A stretch of 64,000 nt of DNA from [Flexibacter] sp. ATCC 35103 (GTDB lineage: Bacteria > Bacteroidota > Bacteroidia > Flavobacteriales > Flavobacteriaceae), in the NCBI RefSeq assembly GCF_001975985.1, contig NZ_MTQF01000013.1, positions 1 through 64,000 of the forward strand. The letters are read 5' to 3'. The position numbers and the translations under genes are program-made. How positions within the stretch are numbered: the stretch's first letter is position 1; each line of letters opens with the position of its first letter. Shown here one piece after another: positions 1-10,100 of the stretch. Under the pieces are notes generated by a model. That model did no database searches and had not been told where the DNA came from. It was given only the letters and a program-made list of their open reading frames with translations.

Positions 1-154
1 TCTTTATTCATAAAATTTAAACTCGATTTTTTGGACATAACCAACATTTGTACATAAAATGAGAAATACAAAAAAGAGAAGTTTTCTAAAGTTTTAAATA
101 ATTTTAAGACTTTCTTGCCTCTCTAAATAATAGATCACACTTATTCTATGGAGC

Positions 155-210
155 CAAAATAAGAACAAAAACTTTTTAAAAATTACGGTGTTTTATTCTA
201 AAAATTACGG
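155..210 (-). promoter_or_regulatory. Cluster-type promoter copy A, pointing out of the left edge
   Basis: Read on the minus strand, CCGTAA occurs at 210-205 and again at 188-183, a 22-bp period. After a further 21 bp comes TATTTTGG (161-154), close to the Bacteroidota -7 box TAnnTTTG. A weaker third repeat (TTACAT on the plus strand at 226) continues the spacing. The layout matches the promoters upstream of the three NRPS-cluster units, so this copy probably drives a leftward gene outside the window. The rest of 1-364 shows no gene I can support. Confidence 0.6.
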
Positions 211-364
211 TCTGTTGTATGAAAATTACATTACATTAAAGGAAAAGCATAAAATTGCTTCTTGTTTTTATGCCTTCAGATTTAAAAAAATGCTTCAATA
301 ATCTTTCACACTGAAGCGAAAAAAAATGCAGTTTAATTAAAGCCTCATCATTTTATAAAATAAA

Positions 365-397
365 AAACACCTGTAAAAAAAGTTTTTACAGGTGTTT
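365..397. terminator. Intrinsic terminator after the long NRPS operon
   Basis: A perfect 15-bp inverted repeat (365-379 with 383-397, 3-nt loop) has A-rich and T-rich outer flanks, so it can work in both directions. It lies about 75 nt past the stop of the pyruvate kinase-PAPS synthetase gene. It is the natural end of the 25-kb minus-strand operon. Confidence 0.85.
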
Positions 398-472
398 AAT
401 TAAATATTATTGTCTAATAATCTGTATCGATTTATTTTAGGGCTAATCAGTAAAATAAATTTACTTTTCTTT

Positions 473-3250
473 TTAAGATAGGACTTCAGATATTACATCA
501 CGATCTTTTAAATCAAAAAGTAGATATGAAATAATTTCATTTACGACAGCTTCTATCGATTTCCCTTCAGTATTAACAGAAACATCCATATTTTTAGGTT
601 TTTCATAAGGATAATTATCATGAAGTCCTATCATATTGGTAATAGAACCTTCTGCCGATTTTTTATACAACCCTTTTACATCCCTTTCTATGCAAGTATT
701 CAGCGATGTTGAGATATATAATAGAGTAAATTGCTCTTGGCCTATAATATTTTTTACCTCTTCGCGGATTTCTGAATGGGGAGAAATTACCGGAACCAAT
801 ATATAATCATAGGCTTTAAGGTAATCTGTGCATAAATTAGCAATATGAGTATTATTTTTTCTTATTTCATCTTTAGTAAACTTGTTTTTACTATTTGTTT
901 TTTCTCTGACATCATCTCCATCAATTATTTTTACTGTATGTCCCGACTCGTTTAATTTCGTCTTTAGCAATTTTGCTATACTGGTTTTTCCTGCTCCGGA
1001 CAGACCTGTAAACCAAATTACTCTTGAATTAGATTCTTCTTCAACAAAGACAGTTTCTTTTTCTAAAATTATTTCAGAGATTTCAGAACGAATCAACCAG
1101 TCAGGAGGAAGTTGTTTGTTTTTTATCATATCCCTTATAACAGTTGCCGATATGTCTTTTTTATGATTGCCGCTTACATCTTCACAGGAATGAGTATTGC
1201 TTTCAGGATAATAGGCAACATCAGAATATTTAATTATTTTTATTCCGATATCCGGAATATTTTCAAAAATATCATGAGAAGCCAGATTTTTATAATAATT
1301 ACCTACACCAGTATGATCTCTGCCTACAATAAAATGATTACAGCCATAGTTTTTACGGCAAATTGCGGTAAAAACTGCTTCACGGGGACCTGAATATCGG
1401 GGATAAGTAGCTAAAACACCAAACAAAACCTTTTCTTTTGGGTAAAAAGTGTTGATCAGTTTTTCATAGGTTTCAACAATGATTTCTGATAAAAAATCAC
1501 CTGTCTTTTTTTTGCCGGTAACGGGCTGAATAAAAAGACCATCACAATCATATTTATTAAGAGCATCTAATTGAACATGTTCATGCCCGCGATGAGGAAC
1601 ATTTCTGGTATGAAATCCAACGATATTTTTCCAACCTCTTTCGTCAAAAATTCGCCTTGTCTGCATAGGTGTTAGCTCATGTTCTTTTAGCTTATTTTCG
1701 CTGCGTTTTAAAAGATGAATCTCTCCGCCAATAAAGGTATTCTCCATTCTTTCGACCATCAAAACACCAGGATGATGAATATCATCGGTACCAAACCATT
1801 TTACTTGTGTTTCTTTCTTGTCATAGGTATAAATATCTTCGATTTTAATTAAACCAACTATTCCGTTATCACCTTCTAATGCAACGGTTTCTCCAACATT
1901 AATCCCATCTGCTGTTTTTTTATCAACATCCAATACGATAGGAATTGTCCATACTGTTTTTTTATCAGAAAGGGTCATGCTATCCAGCACACTATCAAAG
2001 TCGGCTTTATTCATAAAACCTTTTAAAGGGCTATATCCTCCAACTGCAATCTGCTCAAGATCCATTTGTTTGGATGAATCTATTTTTATTTTTTTTAAGG
2101 AACTTACATATTCCTCATTTGTTTCTATAATTTTATTAATCAGTTTTCCTCCGTGTGGTTTAATCAATAAATTAAAGCTGTAATCATCGTTAAGATAATT
2201 ATCATTTATCAGTTTTTCATAAGCATTATTAGAAAAGCTTTTGCCTACAAATTCTTCTAATGAACTTGCTTCAGTAATCATCTTCGAAAGTGTGTTGATC
2301 GCTTCAATAGGGTATTTTCCAATCGCTGTTTCTGCACATAAAGCCAAACCGGAAGCGCCATCAAGTAATGATGTCATCACATCATTTAGCTCAGCTCTGG
2401 TTGGTTTACTGTTAAAAATCATTGATTCAAGCAAGTTGGTGGCTATAAATGCGGGTGTGTTAAGTTCGTTTGCTTTTTTTAATACTAATTTCTGAATAAG
2501 CGGAATTTTCTCTAATGGAATTTCTTTGCTTAAATCTCCTCTGTCGATCAATATCGCATCTGACTTTGTGATAATAGAATCTAAATTTTTTAACGCATCA
2601 CTTGTTTCAATTTTCGAAATGATCTGCATACGTCCTTTAGTTCTCTCACGCACATATTCTACTTCTTCGGCACTGTGTACAAATGATGCGGCAATATATT
2701 CTACTCCGTGTTCTAATGCTAAATCAATTGCATTAATATCTTTTTCTGATAATATTGAAAGTAAAAAATCTGATTTTTCGGTTTGATTTATTACTGCAGA
2801 TTTATTTCTTCCCAAACTTCCGGATGTAACTACTTTTGCTGTTATAAAACCTTCTTCTTTCAAGGTATCCAGATTATCAATACGCAACATTAAAGAGTTA
2901 AAATCTAAAAAAACCAAATCGCCTCTTTTTAGCTTCTCGACAACATTATGTGGTTTAAAATTTATATTATTCTGATCACCAATAATTTCATTATTCCATA
3001 TTTTAACAATATTTCCCTGCTCAATAAAAACACTTTCCTGACTAAGATTTCCAGTACGAATTTGAGAACCTTCTGTATCTAATATAAATGGTATATCATA
3101 TTTTTTGGCTAATATTATCGTTCTTTCTAATTCTTCCAGACCTGCATGAGACATATTTACACGAACAAAACTCGTATCAGTACTGCAGATTTTACGAAAA
3201 ACCTCTTCGGACCTCGTAGTTGGCCCTATAGTTACAATAATTTTTTTCAT
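473..3250 (-). CDS. Trifunctional fusion: pyruvate kinase + ATP sulfurylase + APS kinase
   Basis: The protein has 925 residues and three catalytic units. Residues 1-340 are a pyruvate kinase core: R30, N32 and S34 (RVNMSH), D58, SKIE at 212-215, RGD at 237-239 and PTRAE are all kept. The usual C-terminal regulatory domain of pyruvate kinase is missing. Residues about 360-740 are ATP sulfurylase (PHGGKL near 365, HTRN at 547-550, HRGH at 553-556, GRDHTG at 643-648). Residues about 743-925 are APS kinase, with Walker A GLSGAGKT at 749-756 and DGDDVR at 777-782. The last two make PAPS from sulfate and ATP. The kinase core could recycle the ADP released by APS kinase using phosphoenolpyruvate; that is inference. 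The start overlaps the sulfotransferase stop by 4 bp (ATGA), so translation is coupled. It most likely supplies PAPS for sulfation of the NRPS product. The domain calls are firm; the ATP-recycling role is unproven. Confidence 0.93.
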   Translation of the reverse strand: MKKIIVTIGPTTRSEEVFRKICSTDTSFVRVNMSHAGLEELERTIILAKKYDIPFILDTEGSQIRTGNLSQESVFIEQGNIVKIWNNEIIGDQNNINFKPHNVVEKLKRGDLVFLDFNSLMLRIDNLDTLKEEGFITAKVVTSGSLGRNKSAVINQTEKSDFLLSILSEKDINAIDLALEHGVEYIAASFVHSAEEVEYVRERTKGRMQIISKIETSDALKNLDSIITKSDAILIDRGDLSKEIPLEKIPLIQKLVLKKANELNTPAFIATNLLESMIFNSKPTRAELNDVMTSLLDGASGLALCAETAIGKYPIEAINTLSKMITEASSLEEFVGKSFSNNAYEKLINDNYLNDDYSFNLLIKPHGGKLINKIIETNEEYVSSLKKIKIDSSKQMDLEQIAVGGYSPLKGFMNKADFDSVLDSMTLSDKKTVWTIPIVLDVDKKTADGINVGETVALEGDNGIVGLIKIEDIYTYDKKETQVKWFGTDDIHHPGVLMVERMENTFIGGEIHLLKRSENKLKEHELTPMQTRRIFDERGWKNIVGFHTRNVPHRGHEHVQLDALNKYDCDGLFIQPVTGKKKTGDFLSEIIVETYEKLINTFYPKEKVLFGVLATYPRYSGPREAVFTAICRKNYGCNHFIVGRDHTGVGNYYKNLASHDIFENIPDIGIKIIKYSDVAYYPESNTHSCEDVSGNHKKDISATVIRDMIKNKQLPPDWLIRSEISEIILEKETVFVEEESNSRVIWFTGLSGAGKTSIAKLLKTKLNESGHTVKIIDGDDVREKTNSKNKFTKDEIRKNNTHIANLCTDYLKAYDYILVPVISPHSEIREEVKNIIGQEQFTLLYISTSLNTCIERDVKGLYKKSAEGSITNMIGLHDNYPYEKPKNMDVSVNTEGKSIEAVVNEIISYLLFDLKDRDVISEVLS

Positions 3251-4119
3251 TTTAAGTTTGTGTTATTTGATTTATTTCTAATATAATAGTTGCGTATCAT
3301 GACACCTAAGGGTAAATTACCAATTTTTATTTTCTTCAATAAATCGTTATTTTTTTTAAATCGTATAACATCTTCATTAAAATTTTCTCCATACTGAGCT
3401 GTTAAAGTTTCAAATCTGCGCAAAGCATATTCATGAAATTTAATGTCCAGATGATTGGTTTCATAGATTGTGTCTTTGATCTCCTGTGTAATTTTAAGGT
3501 TTTTCGAATTTTTACCTTGATTTTGTATGCTATAATAAGGTGTGGGAAAATTATAATATTTACTAAGCACCATTAGAGATTCATCATATTTATCAGTCAA
3601 TCCAAATACAGGATAATATTTTTCTAAATTTTCTATTGCTTTTTCAAGCATATCCTCGTTACATTTTCCGGGTTTAACTCCTTTTATTCCGGAAATTTGT
3701 CTTACCTGTGCATTATCAAACTCTGCACTTAATTTTAATTTTAAAAAACTTTTTATATCTAATCGATTGTCGTTTACAGTTTTGTAGAGATAATGTTTTT
3801 CATAATTCGAAATAATTTCGTAATAAGAAACAATCCTGCTTATTGGATTTCTGAAAAAAGTAAGATAGGTACAAGGATCTTTATAATATTCATGAAGCCC
3901 GAAACTGATGTGTCCCGTTAAAAATAAAAACTTATCTTTTTTTTCTTGTGGCATTTTCTCAAATAAGGCAAGCGGTATTTGTGTTGTACCATAATAATCT
4001 GCTATTTCAAACTCCAATTGCTGTGACAAAGGAAAATTATTCTTGAATATTCCATTCAATGTAATACCTCCGCTTCTGGGAACGTGAGTAAAAATTATAG
4101 GATAGTTTATCTTATTCAT
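3247..4119 (-). CDS. PAPS-dependent sulfotransferase of the NRPS cluster
   Basis: A 290-residue cytoplasmic protein of the P-loop-like sulfotransferase fold. The 5'-phosphosulfate loop is HVPRSGGITL at 12-21, where many relatives have a lysine-containing PKTGT-type loop. The 3'-phosphate-binding segment is FFRNPISRIVSYY at 88-100. It would move the sulfonate of PAPS onto an amine or hydroxyl of the peptide product or of a carrier-bound intermediate. The gene starts inside the end of the terminal NRPS gene (8-bp overlap) and its stop overlaps the start of the PAPS synthetase fusion, so carrier protein, sulfotransferase and donor synthesis are translated as a unit. In sulfazecin biosynthesis a sulfotransferase N-sulfonates the diaminopropionyl residue before beta-lactam closure, and the same role is plausible here. 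O-sulfation cannot be excluded from sequence. Confidence 0.85.
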   Translation of the reverse strand: MNKINYPIIFTHVPRSGGITLNGIFKNNFPLSQQLEFEIADYYGTTQIPLALFEKMPQEKKDKFLFLTGHISFGLHEYYKDPCTYLTFFRNPISRIVSYYEIISNYEKHYLYKTVNDNRLDIKSFLKLKLSAEFDNAQVRQISGIKGVKPGKCNEDMLEKAIENLEKYYPVFGLTDKYDESLMVLSKYYNFPTPYYSIQNQGKNSKNLKITQEIKDTIYETNHLDIKFHEYALRRFETLTAQYGENFNEDVIRFKKNNDLLKKIKIGNLPLGVMIRNYYIRNKSNNTNLK

Positions 4120-7100
4120 TTCTAATACATTTATTACTTATATTTTCAAAAATTTCAGCAAGCTCAATTGAGCTGTCTCTTAATAAAAAATGACCTGCAC
4201 CTTTTATTTCTATCAATTCTACTGTTTGGGCATATTCACGCCATCTTTTGTATTTTCTCTTATATCCTTTGGTTACAGGATCTTTGGTTCCTGTTAAAAA
4301 ATAAAAAGGAGCTCCAAATTTTGTGAAATTAGATTTTCGAACAGCATGCAGGTAATAGTTTAATCCTGAATAAGCAAAATCACTATCATACCTGAAATTT
4401 CTATAAAACGTTTTTCTGTCAGAGTCATTTTCAGGAATATTCCCATTTATTCTGGTTAAAAACTTAACAATCTCTTCGTCTGACTGATTTCCAAATGTGA
4501 TTACTTTTTCTGTTGGAAAAAATGAGCTAATACAAATAGCTCTAAGGTCTATCGAATTTTCTTTTTGAAGAAGTTCTATCGTTTTCATTATAAGTACGCT
4601 TCCTTTACAGTGACCAAATAAGATAAGCGGGCCTTTTACTTTTCTTTTGATTTCTGCATATAGTATTTCACTCAGGTTATCTATAGCAACATCCATATTT
4701 TCATCTTCTTTTGGGTCTATTCTAGGAAGATCGACACAATAGAAATTAAACTCTGTTTCTTTTTTTCCTAATTCTATTCCAAGATCTTTAAAATTAATAG
4801 GTTCTCCGCCTGAATTAGGGACTCCAATTACGGAAACGGCCTGCTCATTCTTAGCTTTTAGAAGATGAATCAAAATGCTTCCATCACTCACTACCTTATT
4901 CATTTTTATAAAATCTGCCATCGTTTTGATGGTCGTATTATTATAAAAATCAATAATAGAAAATCCATATTTACTCTTTGATACCAATCTGATAGCTTTA
5001 AAGGAATCACCTCCTAAGTCAAAAAAATCTTCATCGACATCTATATCATCTCTTCCTAATACTTCTTTCCATTCTTCAAGCAGCTCTAGTTCTAAAGGAC
5101 TATAATTTTCTGCAGTGGTCTCTTTTTTCTCAGAAGTTTGTATTTTCCAATTTCTTAATTCATTTCGGTTAATTTTTCCATTTGAACTTAAAGAGAACTT
5201 ATCCTGTTCGATAAAAACACTTGGTACCATATAAGCCGGAAGTAATTGCTTAAGTTCTTTTTTAAGTTCCTGCTCCGTAATTTTATTTTTTACAGTATAA
5301 AAGGCAGCCAGAAAAGTTTCTTTCTTTTCATTCTTTAAATCAAGTACAATTGCTTCTTTTATTTCCGGGATCAGATTTAGTTTTGTTTCTATCTCCAGTA
5401 ATTCAACACGGTGTCCGCCTACTTTTATCTGATAATCTTTTCTCCCCAAAAACTCTAAAGTACCATCATGGCTGTACCTTCCTAAATCGCCTGTACGATA
5501 AATTCTTTTTTTCTTCGTAAGACCTTCAACAGGTCCTTGAAGGAAAACTTTATTAGTTCTTTCCTTATCATTTAAATAACCTCTTCCAACACCCTGACCC
5601 GCTATAATAATTTCACCGGTTACTCCTATTGGAACTCTCTTCAAAAAAGGATCTACAATATGTATTTCTATATTTTGAATTGGGCGTTTTCCCACAGGGG
5701 TAGTTTCTGTTGTAATACTTTCTTTAATGATAAAGTGTGATAGATCATCTGATGTTTCTGTTATCCCGTAGGTATTAACAATAGGAATATTTGGATACAA
5801 TTTTATCCACTGGTTTACTACGGAAGGAAATAAGGTTTCTGCATTTAAAATAAGAATATCCAGATCTTCCAATGGAAGAATATTATTATACTTATCCAGA
5901 TAATATAACATTTCTGAAAAATAAGACGGAACAAGTTCCAGTACTTTGATTTTATCTTCCTGAATGGCGTTACAAAATTTAGGGATATCCAAAATAGTGT
6001 TATAGTCGTAGATTACTGTTGTACCTCCTGAAACAAGTGCCGAGAACATTTGCCAAACAGAAATATCAAAAGTATGGGGAGCATTTTGAGCAACTATACT
6101 GTGTTCATCCATGCCCATTTCTACTATTTTAGATCCAATATGGTTCAGCATTCCCCAATGTTCAAGCATCGCTCCTTTTGGAACACCTGTTGATCCTGAG
6201 GTATAAATCACATAAGCAAGAGAAGAAAGGTTGATAGAAACAGGGCAGTATTCCTTATAAATATCTTCATTTTTAATGATAATATCGGCATTAATAACCG
6301 GAATCAATTTAGACAATTCATCAGCAATAGCATCATCAATATCTGAATCGATGAATAAAGCTTTTAAATTAGAATTCTTTATAATCTGTAAAATACGTTC
6401 CATTGGATAATTTTTATCGATTGGAACATAAGCTGTTCCCGATTTCCAAACGCCCAGTATAGTTTCACACATTGTTACAGACCTGTCCATCATAACTCCG
6501 TAAAGATTATCTGGTGCCGGAACAAACTTATTCATTAGATAATTCGATAATCGATTACTCGATAAATCAAGTTCATTGTAGGTCAGTTGTCTCTTACTGT
6601 CTTTTACTGCTATCTTATCTTCTTGTTTTTTTACATTTTCGCGAAAAATGGTAACAATATCTCTGTTTAAATCAAAATAAGGTTCGATATCATTAAAACC
6701 ATCCAGTACACTTAATTCTTCAGAATCCATGTATTTGATTTCTTTCATTGCAATATGAGGAAAGTCAATAAAGGATTTTAGTATAGAAAAATAAATAGAA
6801 GAAAGTTTTGCTAACGAAATATCTCCTTTTAAGTTACGAGTAAGACGCAAACTCACTTTAAAATCCTGATTTCCAGTATTTATATCAACATCTAAATAAG
6901 AGTTCGAAAATGCTTTGGCTGCTCCTTTTTCTATATTCTCTAATTCTTTTTTATCTTGAAAATCATCTATTTGTATATCTTCCAGTACATGGAAATCTAT
7001 ATAATTGAATGCCGCATTAAAAAGAAGGTTTGTATTTTTTGACTCTTTTCCTGCCACCAAAGCAGATATATCAGGCAGAGACATTTGATCAGGCCCTTTA

Positions 7101-10100
7101 AGCAAAGTCATTTTATCCTGAACGTCCCTGATAAAATCAATTATTTTGGCGTCATCGCTTGAAGGAGTATTAATTTTAAAAGGAGTAGCCGTTAAAAAGC
7201 AACCCAATAGTTGTTCAGAGTCATCTGCAACGGGCCTGTTACTGCCAACCAATCCTAAAACGACCTCATTATCATAATTTAAAAGCCATAACAAATAAGA
7301 AAAAACTCCCAATGATATTGCTTTAATACTTATACCAGATTCAGTTGAAAGTATTCTCAAACGATCCTGATAGTTTTTTTCAAGTATACTGGTTGATTCT
7401 TCGTATATGTTTTCTCCTAATTCATCAAAAATATCAAGCCTTGTATAATCCAAAAGCTCTTTTTTCCAAAATTCCTGAACTGTTCTATCGTTTTGAACTA
7501 TATCATTTTGAATGATATAATTTTTATAATCACATTTTAGGGCTGAAGGAATATATTCTGGATTCTTATTTAATTCACTATAAGTATTGTTGAGTTCTGT
7601 AATAAAAGAAGCATTACTCCAGCCATCAAGAATACTATGATGAAATTGCCAAATAAATGAATAACAATTGTCTTGTTCCTTAAATATTGCCATTCTCCAT
7701 AATGGCGCACCATAAAGATCAAAAGGTTTTTCTAATTCTGAAGAAAGATATTTTTCTAAATAAGTTGCTTGTTGTTTCTTATCAAAAGTTGAAATATCCT
7801 CATAAGATATAGTGGCAGGAATTTGTTTGCGTATAATTCTCACCTCAGATCCAAAATCTTTAACGTTATATTCCGTGCGAAGTACATTGTGTTTCGTAAT
7901 CAATAAGCTTAAGGCTTTTTTGAATACCTCAATTTTAAAATTATCAAATTCGCGACGATATAGAGATTGATGATGAACTCCTGTAAGATCAGGGTAACGA
8001 AGAGAAGTATACACCATTCCTGTTTCAATAGGACTCATTGGATAAATATCTTCAATGTTTTCCTTTTCAAAAAGTTTACCTGAAAGTAATATTTCATTTT
8101 TCAGTTTAGTAAACTTGTCCAGAACCAGGTTTCTTTTTTGGTCATCAGCAAAATTATAAGCATCAGAACGTGGTATATTTAATAATGCCGACAATTTTTC
8201 TATCGTATAGTTGTTATACAGATCGCTTACGGAAATCATTATTTTCCATTGCTTATTAATCCTGTTAACTACTTTTAGTACACGAATAGAGTCTCCGCCA
8301 ATAATGAAAAAATTATCAGTAATACTGATTTTGTCTATTACTAAAACTTCCTTCCAGATGGCTGCTAATTTCTTCTCAGTTTCATTTCTTGGAAGTACAA
8401 ATTCTGTTCTTATTAAATCTTTCTCAATTACATCCGGCAGCGCCTTATAATCAATTTTACCATTTGAATTCAGTGGGATATGCTCTAATTCAACAAAAAA
8501 AGCAGGCACCATATATTCCGGAAGTTTCGTCAGTAAATATTTTCTAATCGAATCTTTCTCTATGGCTTCCGTTTTATCCGTTGTATAGTAGGCTATTAAT
8601 ATTTTATTGCCTTCTACATCTTTTGCAGTTGCGATAACATTTTTAATATGGTTACTAAATTGCGCAAAATGGGTTTCAATTTCTCCCAATTCAATACGAT
8701 ATCCTCTAACTTTTACCTGAAAATCTTTTCGACCAAGAAACTCTATTGTACCGTCAGGTAACCATTTTGCCAAATCGCCTGTGTCATACATTTTTGAGTT
8801 CTCTATAAACGGATTAACTACAAACTTCTCTGCTGTTAAATCTGGTTTATTAAGGTAGCCACGAGATAATCCTGCTCCGGAAATATATAATTTTCCAATA
8901 GCTCCAACTGATGCTAATTGTAAATTCTGATCCAGTATATAAATTTCAGTATTAGCAATTGGGCGCCCTATAGAGATTTTACCTTCTGAATAAAGTAACT
9001 CGATTGATGTTACTGTTGTTTCTGTAGGTCCATATTCATTGTAAAACGAAAATTTTTGGTTTTTAAATTTGTTTGCCAGTGTTTGTGTACAAATATCACC
9101 TCCTGAAACTAATCTTTTTAAAGAGAAATTAGCATCAAAAGTAAGCTGTTCCAGAATACCTGGTACCGCATGAAAATGGGTAATCTTATGCTCTTGCAGA
9201 TAATTTTTAAGACTATTATGATCTGCAATAGTACTTTTAGATGTAATATGTAAAGCAGCTCCGTTTAAAAGTGTCAAAAATATTTGTTCTACTGATGCAT
9301 CAAAAGTATAATTTGAGAATAGTAAAACAGATTCATTCGCTGTAAATTTGAATTCTTCCGTTTGCGATACAATTAGATTTATCACACTTTTGTTTTCAAT
9401 CATTACACCTTTGGGCTGTCCTGTAGTTCCCGAAGTATAAATGATATACGCCAGACTTTCAGGTGTATTAATGTGAACTAAATTGGTATTTGGATAGTTT
9501 TCTTTTGCATTTGTAAATGCTTCTAAAAAAGATTCATCAATTATGGCCTTCGCTTTTAGATCATTTTCTATATAGTCTATTCTTTCCTTTGGGTATTCAG
9601 GATCAATAGGTACATATGCAGCACCCGATTTAAGAACCGCTAATATTGCCACTAATACTTTCTCACTTCTGTCAAGTTTAATAGCAATCAGATCATCCGA
9701 TTGTATCTTATATGAAGATCGCAATTGATGACCCAACTGGTTTGTAAATTCGTTAAGTTCCTTGTAAGTTAATTGTGTGTTTTCAAAAATAACAGCAATA
9801 TTGTCCGGTGTTTTCGCTGCCTGTTCTTCAAAAAGATTTATAATTGTTTTACCTTTTTCCTTTTCAAGCTCAATTTTAGTATGGTTGAAATTTGATAAAA
9901 GCTCTATTTTTTCTTCTTCTGTTATAAATATAAGATCTTCAATAGCTGTATTTTCATTTTCAATAGCTAAAGTAACAAGGCTTTCAAAATGATTGAACAT
10001 TCTTGTTATTAAAAATTCATCATAAATATCTGTATTATATTCAATCGTCAATGCCAGTTTTTCTGCCTCTTCCTTAAACGAGAAAGTAACATCGAATTGA

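Noticed and set aside
882..1393. Plus-strand open frames inside the minus-strand biosynthetic genes (here and throughout 1-35 kb)
   Set aside because: They lie antisense to strongly supported domains and show no family features of their own.
473..1500. Housekeeping pyruvate kinase or cysteine-assimilation sulfurylase
   Set aside because: The gene is a three-part fusion, overlaps the sulfotransferase gene and ends the NRPS operon, so a dedicated role is more likely than central metabolism.
8200..8320. Epimerase domain after the first T domain of the terminal NRPS (GGDS form)
   Set aside because: The next domain has HHSILDGW and C-domain layout; no E-domain motifs follow, and an A domain comes directly after it.
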